Below the pieces are notes generated by a model. It ran no database searches, had not been told where the DNA came from, and saw only the letters and a list, made by a program, of their open reading frames with translations. Made by a program: the position numbers and the translations under genes. Of a stretch of DNA of 64,000 nucleotides, positions 53,233-61,973 are shown one piece after another (positions within the stretch are counted from its first letter, which is position 1; each line of letters opens with the position of its first letter). This DNA is from Chryseobacterium carnipullorum (lineage in GTDB: Bacteria > Bacteroidota > Bacteroidia > Flavobacteriales > Weeksellaceae), in contig NZ_FRCD01000002.1 of the NCBI RefSeq assembly GCF_900142785.1, positions 186,001 through 250,000 on the forward strand. The letters run 5' to 3'.

Positions 53233-55135
53233 TGAATTGACCTCAGAAAATATTGTTCAGCAGAATATTGAAAGATTAAAAGAAATCTTCCCTACGGCTT
53301 TTAGTGAAGGAAAATTGGTGGTTGAAGAATTACAGGCATTGGTTGGAGAATACATTCAAAAAGATAAAGAATATTACCAAATGACTTGGGCAGGCAAAAC
53401 CGAAGCCCAAAGAGAAGCTAATAAAGTTTCTACCGGAACTTTGCGCCCGTCAAAAGATGAAAGTAAAGACTGGGACTCTACCGGAAATATTTTTATTGAA
53501 GGTGATAACTTGGAAGTTTTAAAACTTTTACAGAAGACTTATAATAGTAAGATAAAGATGATCTACATAGATCCGCCTTACAACACAGGAAAAGATTTTG
53601 TCTATGAGGATGACTTTTCTGATAATCTTAAAAATTACTTAGAGTTAACTGGACAGACAGATCAAACAGGAAAAAAACTAACAACTAACACAGATAACGA
53701 TGGAAGATTTCATAGTAAATGGTTGACAAATATGTATCCTCGTTTAAAACTTGCTCGAAATTTACTGAGTGATAATGGAATTATTTTTATATCAATAGAT
53801 GATCATGAACAAGGAAATTTAAAAAAAATTTGTAATGAAATTTTCGGAGAAGAGAATTTTATTTCTCAGTTGGTTTGGAAGAGCGGAGGAACATCCTCAG
53901 CTCACTTTACGAAGGAACATGAATATGTATTGTGCTATTCGAAAAATCTTGCAAGCTTATCATATTTTCAATATAATGGAATTTCCTCTGTTTCTGACAG
54001 GGCTATAAAAAAACCAAGCGTAAAAAATCCTATTTCAATAATTCATTTTCCAGCTGGAATTGATTTTGAATGTGAAGATAAAATTTTCCCAAACTTTTTC
54101 GGTGATAAAGAGCCTGTTAAAATTGTTAGTGGTATTTTTCAAGCAAAGAATAGAAAGCTGGCAAATGAAGTTTCTATTGAAGCGGCATGGTCAATGGCTG
54201 ATATGATAAAGAATTGGTTAAATGGTCTTACGGTGATAGATCAAAAAGGGCAAATTGTAAAACGGTTTTTCTTTAAAAATAACGGTGTTTTACAATACGA
54301 AAAAGAAAAGGGAACAATTCATCCAAAAACTATAATCACTGATTACACGACAAAACAAGGAAGTAATTCAATTTTAAATCTTTTCGAAAATAATTATTTC
54401 GATTTTCCTAAACCTCCTGATTTGATTAAATATTTTTCATCGATTGTAACAAATGATAGTGATATTATTCTTGATTTTTTTGCAGGATCTGGGACTACAG
54501 CACATGCCGTCATGCAACTAAACGCAGAAGACGGAGGTAGTAGAAAGTGTATTTCGGTACAATTGCCAGAATTAACCGATGAAAAATCTGAAGCCTACAA
54601 AGCAGGATATAAAAACATTGCTGAAATTACAAAAGAACGTATCCGTAGAGCAGGAGAACTCATTACAAGAGAAAATAAAGATAAAGAGGGAATTGAAAAT
54701 TTAGATACCGGTTTCCGTGTGTTTAAATTAGATTCTTCTAATATTCTCGCTTGGGATACATCGGTTGATGAATTTGAAGGACAATTAGATATGTTTGCAG
54801 AAAATAATGGAGACCACATTAAATCTAACAGAACAGAAGAAGATGTGTTGTTTGAGATTCTTTTAAAATACGGTTTAGAATTAACCTTACCTATCGAAGA
54901 AAAAGTGGTTGGAGACTGTAAAATCTACAATATCGGTTTTGGGTCAATGTATATTTGTTTGAGTGATCAGATCAAAGCAGATGTTGCCACAACCATTGGT
55001 GAATGGCATAAAGAATCTTCGGATTCCAACCCGTCAGTAATTTTTAAAGATTCTGGTTTTGCCAGTGATGCCGATAAAACCAATACAGTACAAACTTTGA
55101 GACAGGTGGGTATCGAAAATGTGAAATCTATTTAG
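53219..55135 (+). CDS. Type III DNA methyltransferase (Mod)
   Basis: A 638-residue beta-class adenine methyltransferase. Motif IV DPPY is at 118-121 in MIYIDPPYNTGKDFVY, motif I is FFAGSGTTAH at about 420-429, and the region between (about 220-400) is the target-recognition domain, which is more AT-rich than its flanks and may have been exchanged. It methylates one strand of an asymmetric site and forms the specificity subunit for Res. It starts inside the DUF4391 gene and ends 1 base before the AlbA_2 gene. Confidence 0.92.
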   Translation: MEKINELTSENIVQQNIERLKEIFPTAFSEGKLVVEELQALVGEYIQKDKEYYQMTWAGKTEAQREANKVSTGTLRPSKDESKDWDSTGNIFIEGDNLEVLKLLQKTYNSKIKMIYIDPPYNTGKDFVYEDDFSDNLKNYLELTGQTDQTGKKLTTNTDNDGRFHSKWLTNMYPRLKLARNLLSDNGIIFISIDDHEQGNLKKICNEIFGEENFISQLVWKSGGTSSAHFTKEHEYVLCYSKNLASLSYFQYNGISSVSDRAIKKPSVKNPISIIHFPAGIDFECEDKIFPNFFGDKEPVKIVSGIFQAKNRKLANEVSIEAAWSMADMIKNWLNGLTVIDQKGQIVKRFFFKNNGVLQYEKEKGTIHPKTIITDYTTKQGSNSILNLFENNYFDFPKPPDLIKYFSSIVTNDSDIILDFFAGSGTTAHAVMQLNAEDGGSRKCISVQLPELTDEKSEAYKAGYKNIAEITKERIRRAGELITRENKDKEGIENLDTGFRVFKLDSSNILAWDTSVDEFEGQLDMFAENNGDHIKSNRTEEDVLFEILLKYGLELTLPIEEKVVGDCKIYNIGFGSMYICLSDQIKADVATTIGEWHKESSDSNPSVIFKDSGFASDADKTNTVQTLRQVGIENVKSI

Positions 55136-55136
55136 A

Positions 55137-57029
55137 ATGGAAAGTTTAAAAGAATTAATCTCCCAACTCAATTCTACCGATGAATGTCACAATATCGAAG
55201 CTAAAAGAGCTTCCGATATTGGTAAATCCATTATGGAAACGGTTTGTTCATTCAGCAATGAACCTAGCTTAGGTGGCGGATATATATTATTGGGTGTAGA
55301 AAAGGAAGATAATCAAAAAAGTCTTTTTCCTGAATATGTTGTTACCGGAATTCCTTTCGAAAAATTAGATGAAATCCAGACCAATCTTGCTTCACAATGT
55401 TCAGATATTTTTAATAAACCTATTCGCCCATCTGTAAAAGTTGAGCAGGTAGATGGTAAGAATGTGATCATTGTATTTGTAGATGAATTAGCCACAGAAA
55501 ACAAACCGCTTTACATTAAAAGTAAAGGTTTACCACAAGGTGCATACCGAAGAGTGGGTTCTGCCGATGTAAAAGGTACCGAAGACGATATGAATATCTA
55601 TTTTAGTACGACAGAATCATTTGACAGTACCGTTGTAAAAGATGCTGAATTAGAAGATATTTCTGAGGATAGTGTCGTGCTTTATCGGAAATTCAGAGCC
55701 GAAGTCAACTCTACCGCAGAAGAACTACAATATGATGATATGGAATTGCTAAGATCAATTCATGCCATCAAAAAGAAGAGCAAAGAATTTTTTGTTACTT
55801 ATACCGGTTTATTAACTTTTGGAAGTCGTCCTGCATTAAGAAGACTTTTACCAATGGTTAGAGTAGATTATATCAGAGTTTCAACCAATGAGTGGGTTGA
55901 AGATGCCAATAACAGATTTACTTCTACTTTGGATATGAGAGGTTCGTTACTGGAAATGGTTCAGAGAATTATCCATACCATCGGTGACGATTTACCTAAA
56001 GGTTTTGAGCTGACCGATGAAAATATTCAAGCCAAAAATATAGGACTTCCATTAAGAGTTTTACGTGAGGCAGTTGTAAATGCCCTTATCCATAGATCTT
56101 ACAAAGAAAATAGTCCTATCCAAATTATCCGTTACCCCAACAGAATCGAAATAATTAATCCCGGATTTTCATTGAAAACTGAGGAACAATTGGGTGAACC
56201 GGGTTCTGTAAACAGAAATCCGTATATCTCAGCCATTTTTCACGAGACCAATTTAGCAGAGACCAAAGGTTCGGGAATACGAACGATGAGACGTTTGATG
56301 GAAGGAGTTTCAATGATGCCACCAACATTCGAGAGTGATCGGGAAAATAATAAATTTACGGTAAGATTACTTTTACATCATTTATTAAATGAAAAAGACT
56401 TGGAATGGTTAAAGAACTTTGATTCTTATAATTTGACAGATAATCAAAAACGTATTTTAATTTTCATCAGAGAATTAGGTGCTGTTGACAATTCTTCGGC
56501 AAGACAGATCAATGGATCGGAATCCAAGACCACAAACAGTGATCTTAGAAAGCTTAGAGAACTAGAATTATTAGATACTAAGGGTAGAAATAGATACACT
56601 TATTACATTCCTACTAATGTTCTTAAATCTACTTATTCAGATATTAATGTTGATCTGGCTAGTACACCAGTTGAAGACCTTAGTGCACCAGTTAAAGATC
56701 TTAGTGCACTACCTAATAATCTTAGTACCCTAGCTATTAATCTTAGTACCCTAGCTAAAGATGATATAGATAAACTTTCTCTAATTAAGGATAGAATAGA
56801 TAATCTACCCTCTCGAATAAATGATAAAGCGGTAATAAAAAATATCATTTTAGAACTATGTTCAATAAAAGAATTTAAGATGAATGAATTAACTGTTCTT
56901 CTAAACAAAAGTAAAAAATATATTTTACGAGACTTTGTTAATCCATTGCTTGAACAAAAAGAACTTGGATATAAATTCCCTGATATGATCACTCATCCTG
57001 ATCAAGCTTATTTAACTTTAAACAAATAA
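55137..57029 (+). CDS. AlbA_2 (Schlafen-type) ATP-binding protein
   Basis: A 630-residue COG2865-like protein. An AlbA_2 domain lies at the N-terminus (NIEAKRASDIGKSIMETVCSFSN ... GGGYILLGVE), a GHKL-like ATP-binding region in the middle (LREAVVNALIHRSY, GSGIRTMRRLM), and a winged-helix region follows from about residue 440. At 509-543 there are five tandem 7-residue units coded by 21-bp repeats. Family members act as regulators or nucleic-acid effectors. Placement between Mod and Res suggests a specificity, regulatory or abortive-infection part in the defence operon. Confidence 0.82.
   Translation: MESLKELISQLNSTDECHNIEAKRASDIGKSIMETVCSFSNEPSLGGGYILLGVEKEDNQKSLFPEYVVTGIPFEKLDEIQTNLASQCSDIFNKPIRPSVKVEQVDGKNVIIVFVDELATENKPLYIKSKGLPQGAYRRVGSADVKGTEDDMNIYFSTTESFDSTVVKDAELEDISEDSVVLYRKFRAEVNSTAEELQYDDMELLRSIHAIKKKSKEFFVTYTGLLTFGSRPALRRLLPMVRVDYIRVSTNEWVEDANNRFTSTLDMRGSLLEMVQRIIHTIGDDLPKGFELTDENIQAKNIGLPLRVLREAVVNALIHRSYKENSPIQIIRYPNRIEIINPGFSLKTEEQLGEPGSVNRNPYISAIFHETNLAETKGSGIRTMRRLMEGVSMMPPTFESDRENNKFTVRLLLHHLLNEKDLEWLKNFDSYNLTDNQKRILIFIRELGAVDNSSARQINGSESKTTNSDLRKLRELELLDTKGRNRYTYYIPTNVLKSTYSDINVDLASTPVEDLSAPVKDLSALPNNLSTLAINLSTLAKDDIDKLSLIKDRIDNLPSRINDKAVIKNIILELCSIKEFKMNELTVLLNKSKKYILRDFVNPLLEQKELGYKFPDMITHPDQAYLTLNK
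56661..56765 (+). repeat. Five 21-bp tandem repeats inside the AlbA_2 gene
   Basis: Units beginning AGTACACCAG, AGTGCACCAG, AGTGCACTAC, AGTACCCTAG and AGTACCCTAG run head to tail and encode S(T/A)xxxxL-type heptads. The unit is a multiple of 3, so copy-number change would lengthen or shorten the linker without frameshift. Confidence 0.8.
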
Positions 57030-57048
57030 AACTCGATAAGAGAAGAAG

Positions 57049-60045
57049 ATGAAAATACAATTTGAAGGCAATCTCAATTATCAACAAGATGCCATAGAAG
57101 CCGTTGTTGATGTATTTAAAGGTCAGGAAAAATTACAGTCTAACTTCACCGTTTTAGCTCCCAAAGATCAAACCATCGACTACGATGCCGATTTGGGTTA
57201 TGCCAACAAAATAAATCTTTTACCGAAACAAATCGTTGAAAACGTTCAAACCATTCAAATGAAAAATGGTTTGCGAATTTCTGATCCTAATAAAATTGAT
57301 AGGAATGATCTTCAATTCTCAATTGAGATGGAAACCGGTACCGGAAAAACCTATGTTTTCACACGTTCTATAATGGAAATGAATCGTAAGTACGGTTTTA
57401 AAAAATTCATTATTGTTGTACCTTCTGTTTCGATTCGTGAAGGAATTAATAAATCTTTAGAATTAACAGATGATCATTTCAAGAAAGTATTTGAAAATAC
57501 ACCCTATAAATATTTTATTTATGACAGTTCCAACCTAAGTCAAGTTCGTGACTTTGCAACATCAGACCAGATTAGAATAATGGTCATTAATGTTCAAGCA
57601 TTTTCACAGGATGTAGATACCGCAAAAGGATCTAAACGTATTATGTTGGAATATAATGACAAGTTAGGTGCAAAACCAATCAGTCTACTTCAAGATACCA
57701 ACCCAATAGTAATTGTAGATGAACCTCAAAGTACGATGAGTTCAAAGTTACAGATTCAGTCTATCAAAAATTTGAATCCAATAGCTATTTATAGGTTTTC
57801 AGCGACTCATAAAGAGAAAATAAACCTCCTTTATAAATTTGATGCTATTGATGCTTATAACGACGGAAAAGTTAAGAAGATCGAGGTAGCATCAGTAACT
57901 GCAAAAGATGAAGTTAGCGATGGAGCTTTTATACAGGTCTTAGGCATATCCAATAAAAATGGGTTTAAAGTTAAACTGAATCTTGATATTAAAGGAAAAA
58001 ATGGAAAAGTAACAAGATCATCTAAAGAAGTGAAGTTAGGTGATGACTTATATCAAATTACCAAGTTAGATCAATATTATGGATTTAATGTGAGTGAAAT
58101 TAGTACAGAACCTGAGTTTATTGAATTTTCTAATGGACAGTTTTTACAATCCGGTCAAACATTAGGTGGTGTAAACGATAGCGATATCAAGAGAAAATTG
58201 ATTGCTAAAACCATACAGGAACATCTCGACAAAGAAGTAAAACTGAACCCAAAAGGAATAAAAGTTCTGAGTTTATTTTTCATTGATAAGGTGGCTAGAT
58301 ATCGAGAATATGATGAAGAGGGTAATAAATTAAATGGTGAATATGCTCAAATTTTTGAAGAAGAGTATAATAGAATCATTCAGTCACCTAAGTATAAACT
58401 GTCTCTTTTTAAAGAAGTACAAGATTTAGAAGTCAATGTTTTGGATGTTCACAAAGGATATTTTTCTACCGATAAAAGATCGAAGAAGTCTAACTCAAAA
58501 GATAAATTTGAAGCATTTAAAGATACTTCCGGTTCCGTAAAAGCAGATGAAGACACTTATCATCTGATTATGACAGAAAAAGAAAAACTACTCAGTTTTG
58601 ACTCACCGGTACGATTTATTTTCTCACACACTGCATTACGAGAAGGTTGGGATAATCCGAACGTTTTTCAAATTTGTTTACTAAAAGAAATGGGTGCCTC
58701 CGAAATAAGAAGAAGGCAGGAAATAGGTCGTGGATTGAGAATTTCTGTTGACCAAACCGGAAATCGAGTTTATGATGAAAACGTAAATATTTTAACAACG
58801 GTTGTCAATGAAAGTTTTAAAGATTTTGTGGAAGAATATCAAAAAGAACTTAATGAAGATACAGGGATAACGTTTGGTCATCTTGCTATAGAATCATTTA
58901 ATACGGTAGTGACCTCCGTTGACGAAAATGATGAACCCGTTTATTTGGGACAGGAAACATCTTCTCAAATTTATCAAACTTTTATTGAATTAGGATATAT
59001 TGACAAAAAAGGTAAGATTCAAGATACCTTAAAAATCCACTTAAAAGAGGAAACCGTTGACTTAGGTCAGGAATTTAGTGAAACTGTCTCAAAACAGATT
59101 TATAACATCTTAAAACAAGTTGCAGGTTCTTTAGAAATCAAAGACAATGATAAAAAAGTTGAAATTAATATCAACAAAGAAGTTTTTCTATCGGAAGACT
59201 TCAAAAAACTTTGGGATACTATAAAGTACAAAACAGTATATCAGGTCGAATTTGATTCTGAAAAATTAATTGAGAACTGCATTAAGACAATCAATAACAA
59301 CGTGTTAAACCAACAGGCAAAAATAGAATTTGTAAAAGGTAAACTTGCTGTTGGAAAAGGTGGAATTGAAACAGATGGTGAATTGAAAACTTATGTTGAA
59401 AATTTGGAGGTTGAAGTAAGAAGTTTACCGGACATTATAACGTATCTCCAAAATGAAACTGATCTTACAAGAAAAACAATTGTGCTTATCCTAAAAGGAT
59501 TAGAAGCAAGGGTTTTAAAGTATTTTAAGACCAATCCACAAGCTTTTATCGAAAAGTGTATCGATGTTATTAATATTCAAAAAAGATTATTTATTGTTGA
59601 CGGTATTAAATACCAAAAAATTGGTGATCACGATTATTACGAGCAAAAAGAATTAGAAAAAACCGATGCAATTGGTTATCTGAGTAAATATATGGTTGAA
59701 GCCTCCAAATCAGCATTTGATTATACTTTATGTGACTCTGATGTTGAGTTAAATCTCGCTAGAGAATTTGAAAGTAGTGAAAATGTAAGTTTGTACACCA
59801 AGTTACCGGGTTGGTTCAAAATCCCAACACCATTAGGCAGTTACAATCCCGATTGGGCAATTTTATACAATAAAGGCGATGGAGAGAAACTTTATTTCGT
59901 AACAGAATCTAAAGGGACAATTTTTGATGAAGGATTGAAGCCAATTGAAACCGGAAAAATAAAATGTGGTAAAGAACATTTCAAAGCAATTGGTAGCAGG
60001 ATGATTGTTGCACATACGATGGATGATATTTATAATCAAGTTTAA
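57049..60045 (+). CDS. Type III restriction endonuclease subunit (Res)
   Basis: A 998-residue SF2 translocase-nuclease. Walker A ETGTGKT is at 95-101, DEPQ at 224-227, motif III in YRFSATHKE and motif VI in RRRQEIGRGLRI. The C-terminal PD-(D/E)XK nuclease is complete: PD at 934-935 and E953-x-K955 (TESKG). It forms the restriction complex with Mod, requiring ATP and two inversely oriented sites in known systems. It is the last gene of the operon, 19 bases after the AlbA_2 gene. Confidence 0.93.
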   Translation: MKIQFEGNLNYQQDAIEAVVDVFKGQEKLQSNFTVLAPKDQTIDYDADLGYANKINLLPKQIVENVQTIQMKNGLRISDPNKIDRNDLQFSIEMETGTGKTYVFTRSIMEMNRKYGFKKFIIVVPSVSIREGINKSLELTDDHFKKVFENTPYKYFIYDSSNLSQVRDFATSDQIRIMVINVQAFSQDVDTAKGSKRIMLEYNDKLGAKPISLLQDTNPIVIVDEPQSTMSSKLQIQSIKNLNPIAIYRFSATHKEKINLLYKFDAIDAYNDGKVKKIEVASVTAKDEVSDGAFIQVLGISNKNGFKVKLNLDIKGKNGKVTRSSKEVKLGDDLYQITKLDQYYGFNVSEISTEPEFIEFSNGQFLQSGQTLGGVNDSDIKRKLIAKTIQEHLDKEVKLNPKGIKVLSLFFIDKVARYREYDEEGNKLNGEYAQIFEEEYNRIIQSPKYKLSLFKEVQDLEVNVLDVHKGYFSTDKRSKKSNSKDKFEAFKDTSGSVKADEDTYHLIMTEKEKLLSFDSPVRFIFSHTALREGWDNPNVFQICLLKEMGASEIRRRQEIGRGLRISVDQTGNRVYDENVNILTTVVNESFKDFVEEYQKELNEDTGITFGHLAIESFNTVVTSVDENDEPVYLGQETSSQIYQTFIELGYIDKKGKIQDTLKIHLKEETVDLGQEFSETVSKQIYNILKQVAGSLEIKDNDKKVEININKEVFLSEDFKKLWDTIKYKTVYQVEFDSEKLIENCIKTINNNVLNQQAKIEFVKGKLAVGKGGIETDGELKTYVENLEVEVRSLPDIITYLQNETDLTRKTIVLILKGLEARVLKYFKTNPQAFIEKCIDVINIQKRLFIVDGIKYQKIGDHDYYEQKELEKTDAIGYLSKYMVEASKSAFDYTLCDSDVELNLAREFESSENVSLYTKLPGWFKIPTPLGSYNPDWAILYNKGDGEKLYFVTESKGTIFDEGLKPIETGKIKCGKEHFKAIGSRMIVAHTMDDIYNQV

Positions 60046-60057
60046 GATCAAAGTTTC

Positions 60058-60120
60058 ATGAATGATAACTATGAATCCGAAATTTTTAGTAATTATCCTA
60101 CAGATTATCTAAAACATTAG
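60058..60120 (+). CDS. Possible 20-codon frame or gene remnant after Res
   Basis: A short frame, MNDNYESEIFSNYP and six more residues, begins 12 bases after the Res stop. It may be a tiny peptide, the remnant of a further operon gene, or chance. Confidence 0.25.
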   Translation: MNDNYESEIFSNYPTDYLKH

Positions 60121-60176
60121 CAATATGTGTTTGATGAAATAAAAGAGTTTAAATTTAAATTTTGTACCATACAAGT

Positions 60177-61721
60177 CTAAAAGCAATTAAATAAAAATAC
60201 ATTCAATCTAATTTCTCTGTTATTGTCCACTGGATGCTTAAATAAATAAGTTTGAACGGTTTCTTTATAATCATCAGTTTTATTTTTGTAAAGCGGATGT
60301 ATTGTTATATTAGCATTTATTTTAACTAAAATATCGGTAACATTTTTAGTGTTCTTATTGAAAAATATAAGAGCACAATTATCAGTTCTCCAGTTTAAAT
60401 ACCTATCAAAAAGTTGGTTCAAAGAGTCCAATATTTTAGATTGCCCTTTCCAAATTTTGCATTCTGCAATAAACAAGATATCACCACTAATATCCTGAAT
60501 TAAAATATCAGTTTTTCCTTTTTTGTTAAAAGTTTCACCAGTAGAACTTAAATTATCGAAAGATGAGTTCAGCCCCGGTAATAATAAGTCTCGTAATTTC
60601 TCCTCGTCTAAATACTCATTGATACTCTCGTACTTTTCAAGATTGACTCCGAAAGAATATATTTTTTCAACAATTTTCGATATTAAATTCTTTTTGTTTT
60701 CCGTTTCGTTTTGTTTGATAAAATTTTCAGAACTGTATATATTGATGAGTTCTTTAGAATATTCTTTCTCATTAAACAACCACTTTTCAAGAATTTTTAT
60801 ATACTTTTTTTCATTCTTGCTATAATTCTCAAATAGTTTTCTTTGTTTAAGCAAATGCTCCTCGCTTATAATTTTGACAAGATTATCTTGAAAATGTTTA
60901 TTATCATTTTCAAGAGAGATAGATTTAATTATTTGTTTAGTAATATTTAGTAAATCAACCACTAAATCTTCTAACAATTTTACAGTTAGCTTTGCCCTTT
61001 TTGTATATCTGTTGACTTTAACTTCTCCGGTTACATATAAATTTAATGGTAAAGATTTTGAAAATTTACTCTTGAAATCTGAGAAAATTTTAATGTCCGG
61101 TAATGTTTCAATCCATTTCTGAAATGCGATCTGTAAGATAAAAATATCTCTATCCTTAATTGGGACAATTGGTTTTTTCTGATTTTCGAAATAATTAATA
61201 AGTCTATTTACTTTACCAATTTCATCATTGTCAATCGCTTCGCCTTTTAGATGTGCTTGTAGATATGATGTAACTACTGATTGATACTCATACCCACCGA
61301 TGTTAGGATGTCCAAAACTGTCAAAATTATATTCGAAATAATCTGTAATTATGCTATACCAATCGTCAGAATATAGATTTTCTACAACAAATTCATTTGT
61401 ATAATATGCTTGTTTATTAACTTTTAACGGCACATGCTCATAATTCTTTTTATTAAACCACTCTTTAGTATTTAATTTGGAATGACGTTCGCAACAATTA
61501 GGAAATTTGTCAAACCATACTTGAATATTATCTTGAACTCTTTTATGAGACTCACAACACAGAGGAAAGTTCTCCGGTAATGGTGTTTGTTGAAAGTTAC
61601 AATTGATTTCAAAACTATCCATTACAAAATCGTCAGCATCAAACTTCACTAAACCATTAGTATTAATTTGATCTTCTAAATAATTAATGTCATTGATATA
61701 TAATTTTATTTGCGTGTCCAT
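60177..61721 (-). CDS. PD-(D/E)XK nuclease-domain protein, probable defence gene
   Basis: A 514-residue protein. The C-terminal domain has D405 in KTDILIQ and E420-x-K422 in FIAECKIWKG, the restriction-endonuclease fold signature. The N-terminal part has two CCExH-like motifs (LCCESHKR and NCCERHSKL, with Cys and His), a possible zinc site, and a long helical middle. It is convergent with the type III operon and is the last gene before the ssrA junction. It may act alone as a Mrr-like or abortive nuclease; target unknown. Confidence 0.72.
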   Translation of the reverse strand: MDTQIKLYINDINYLEDQINTNGLVKFDADDFVMDSFEINCNFQQTPLPENFPLCCESHKRVQDNIQVWFDKFPNCCERHSKLNTKEWFNKKNYEHVPLKVNKQAYYTNEFVVENLYSDDWYSIITDYFEYNFDSFGHPNIGGYEYQSVVTSYLQAHLKGEAIDNDEIGKVNRLINYFENQKKPIVPIKDRDIFILQIAFQKWIETLPDIKIFSDFKSKFSKSLPLNLYVTGEVKVNRYTKRAKLTVKLLEDLVVDLLNITKQIIKSISLENDNKHFQDNLVKIISEEHLLKQRKLFENYSKNEKKYIKILEKWLFNEKEYSKELINIYSSENFIKQNETENKKNLISKIVEKIYSFGVNLEKYESINEYLDEEKLRDLLLPGLNSSFDNLSSTGETFNKKGKTDILIQDISGDILFIAECKIWKGQSKILDSLNQLFDRYLNWRTDNCALIFFNKNTKNVTDILVKINANITIHPLYKNKTDDYKETVQTYLFKHPVDNNREIRLNVFLFNCF

Positions 61722-61842
61722 TTTGTTTTTTCTATGTTTTAAATCGCCTTACATTATCAAATATTGAAAATGGGTAATAGTAGCTAACGTTGCTAACCAC
61801 TGTTAAATTAGTATTTTACGAATATGTTAATTAGTGAAATAT

Positions 61843-61865
61843 GCACCCACCGTTGCACCCACCAA
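61843..61865 (+). repeat. Arm-type repeat pair, right end of element B
   Basis: Two GCACCCAC copies start 12 bp apart with CGTT between them, matching the left-end pair at 35998-36020 in period and orientation. Confidence 0.6.
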
Positions 61866-61905
61866 CGTGATATTTAAAGAACAGTAAAGATATCACATAA
61901 AACAT

Positions 61906-61941
61906 AAAAAATCCTTTATATCGTTGATATAAAGGATTTTT
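61906..61941. terminator. Element-borne terminator of ssrA
   Basis: AAAAATCCTTTATATC / GATATAAAGGATTTTT, a 16-bp perfect stem with a 3-base loop. It lies on the element side of the ssrA core and would end the minus-strand tmRNA transcript. Confidence 0.88.
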
Positions 61942-61973
61942 AAGTTTCAAAAGGTTTCGTAACCTTTCATCTC

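Larger units (their letters stand above)
61722..61973. other. Right end of element B
   Basis: No gene lies here. Besides the arm-type pair at 61843-61865 and the terminator at 61906-61941, it carries GCTAAC repeats at 61783-61800. A short frame running through here into ssrA is a shadow of the tmRNA. Confidence 0.6.

Noticed and set aside
56661..56765. The 21-bp tandem repeats as a CRISPR array
   Set aside because: The units are directly adjacent without spacers, and they are in frame inside a gene. No CRISPR array or cas gene was seen in the window.
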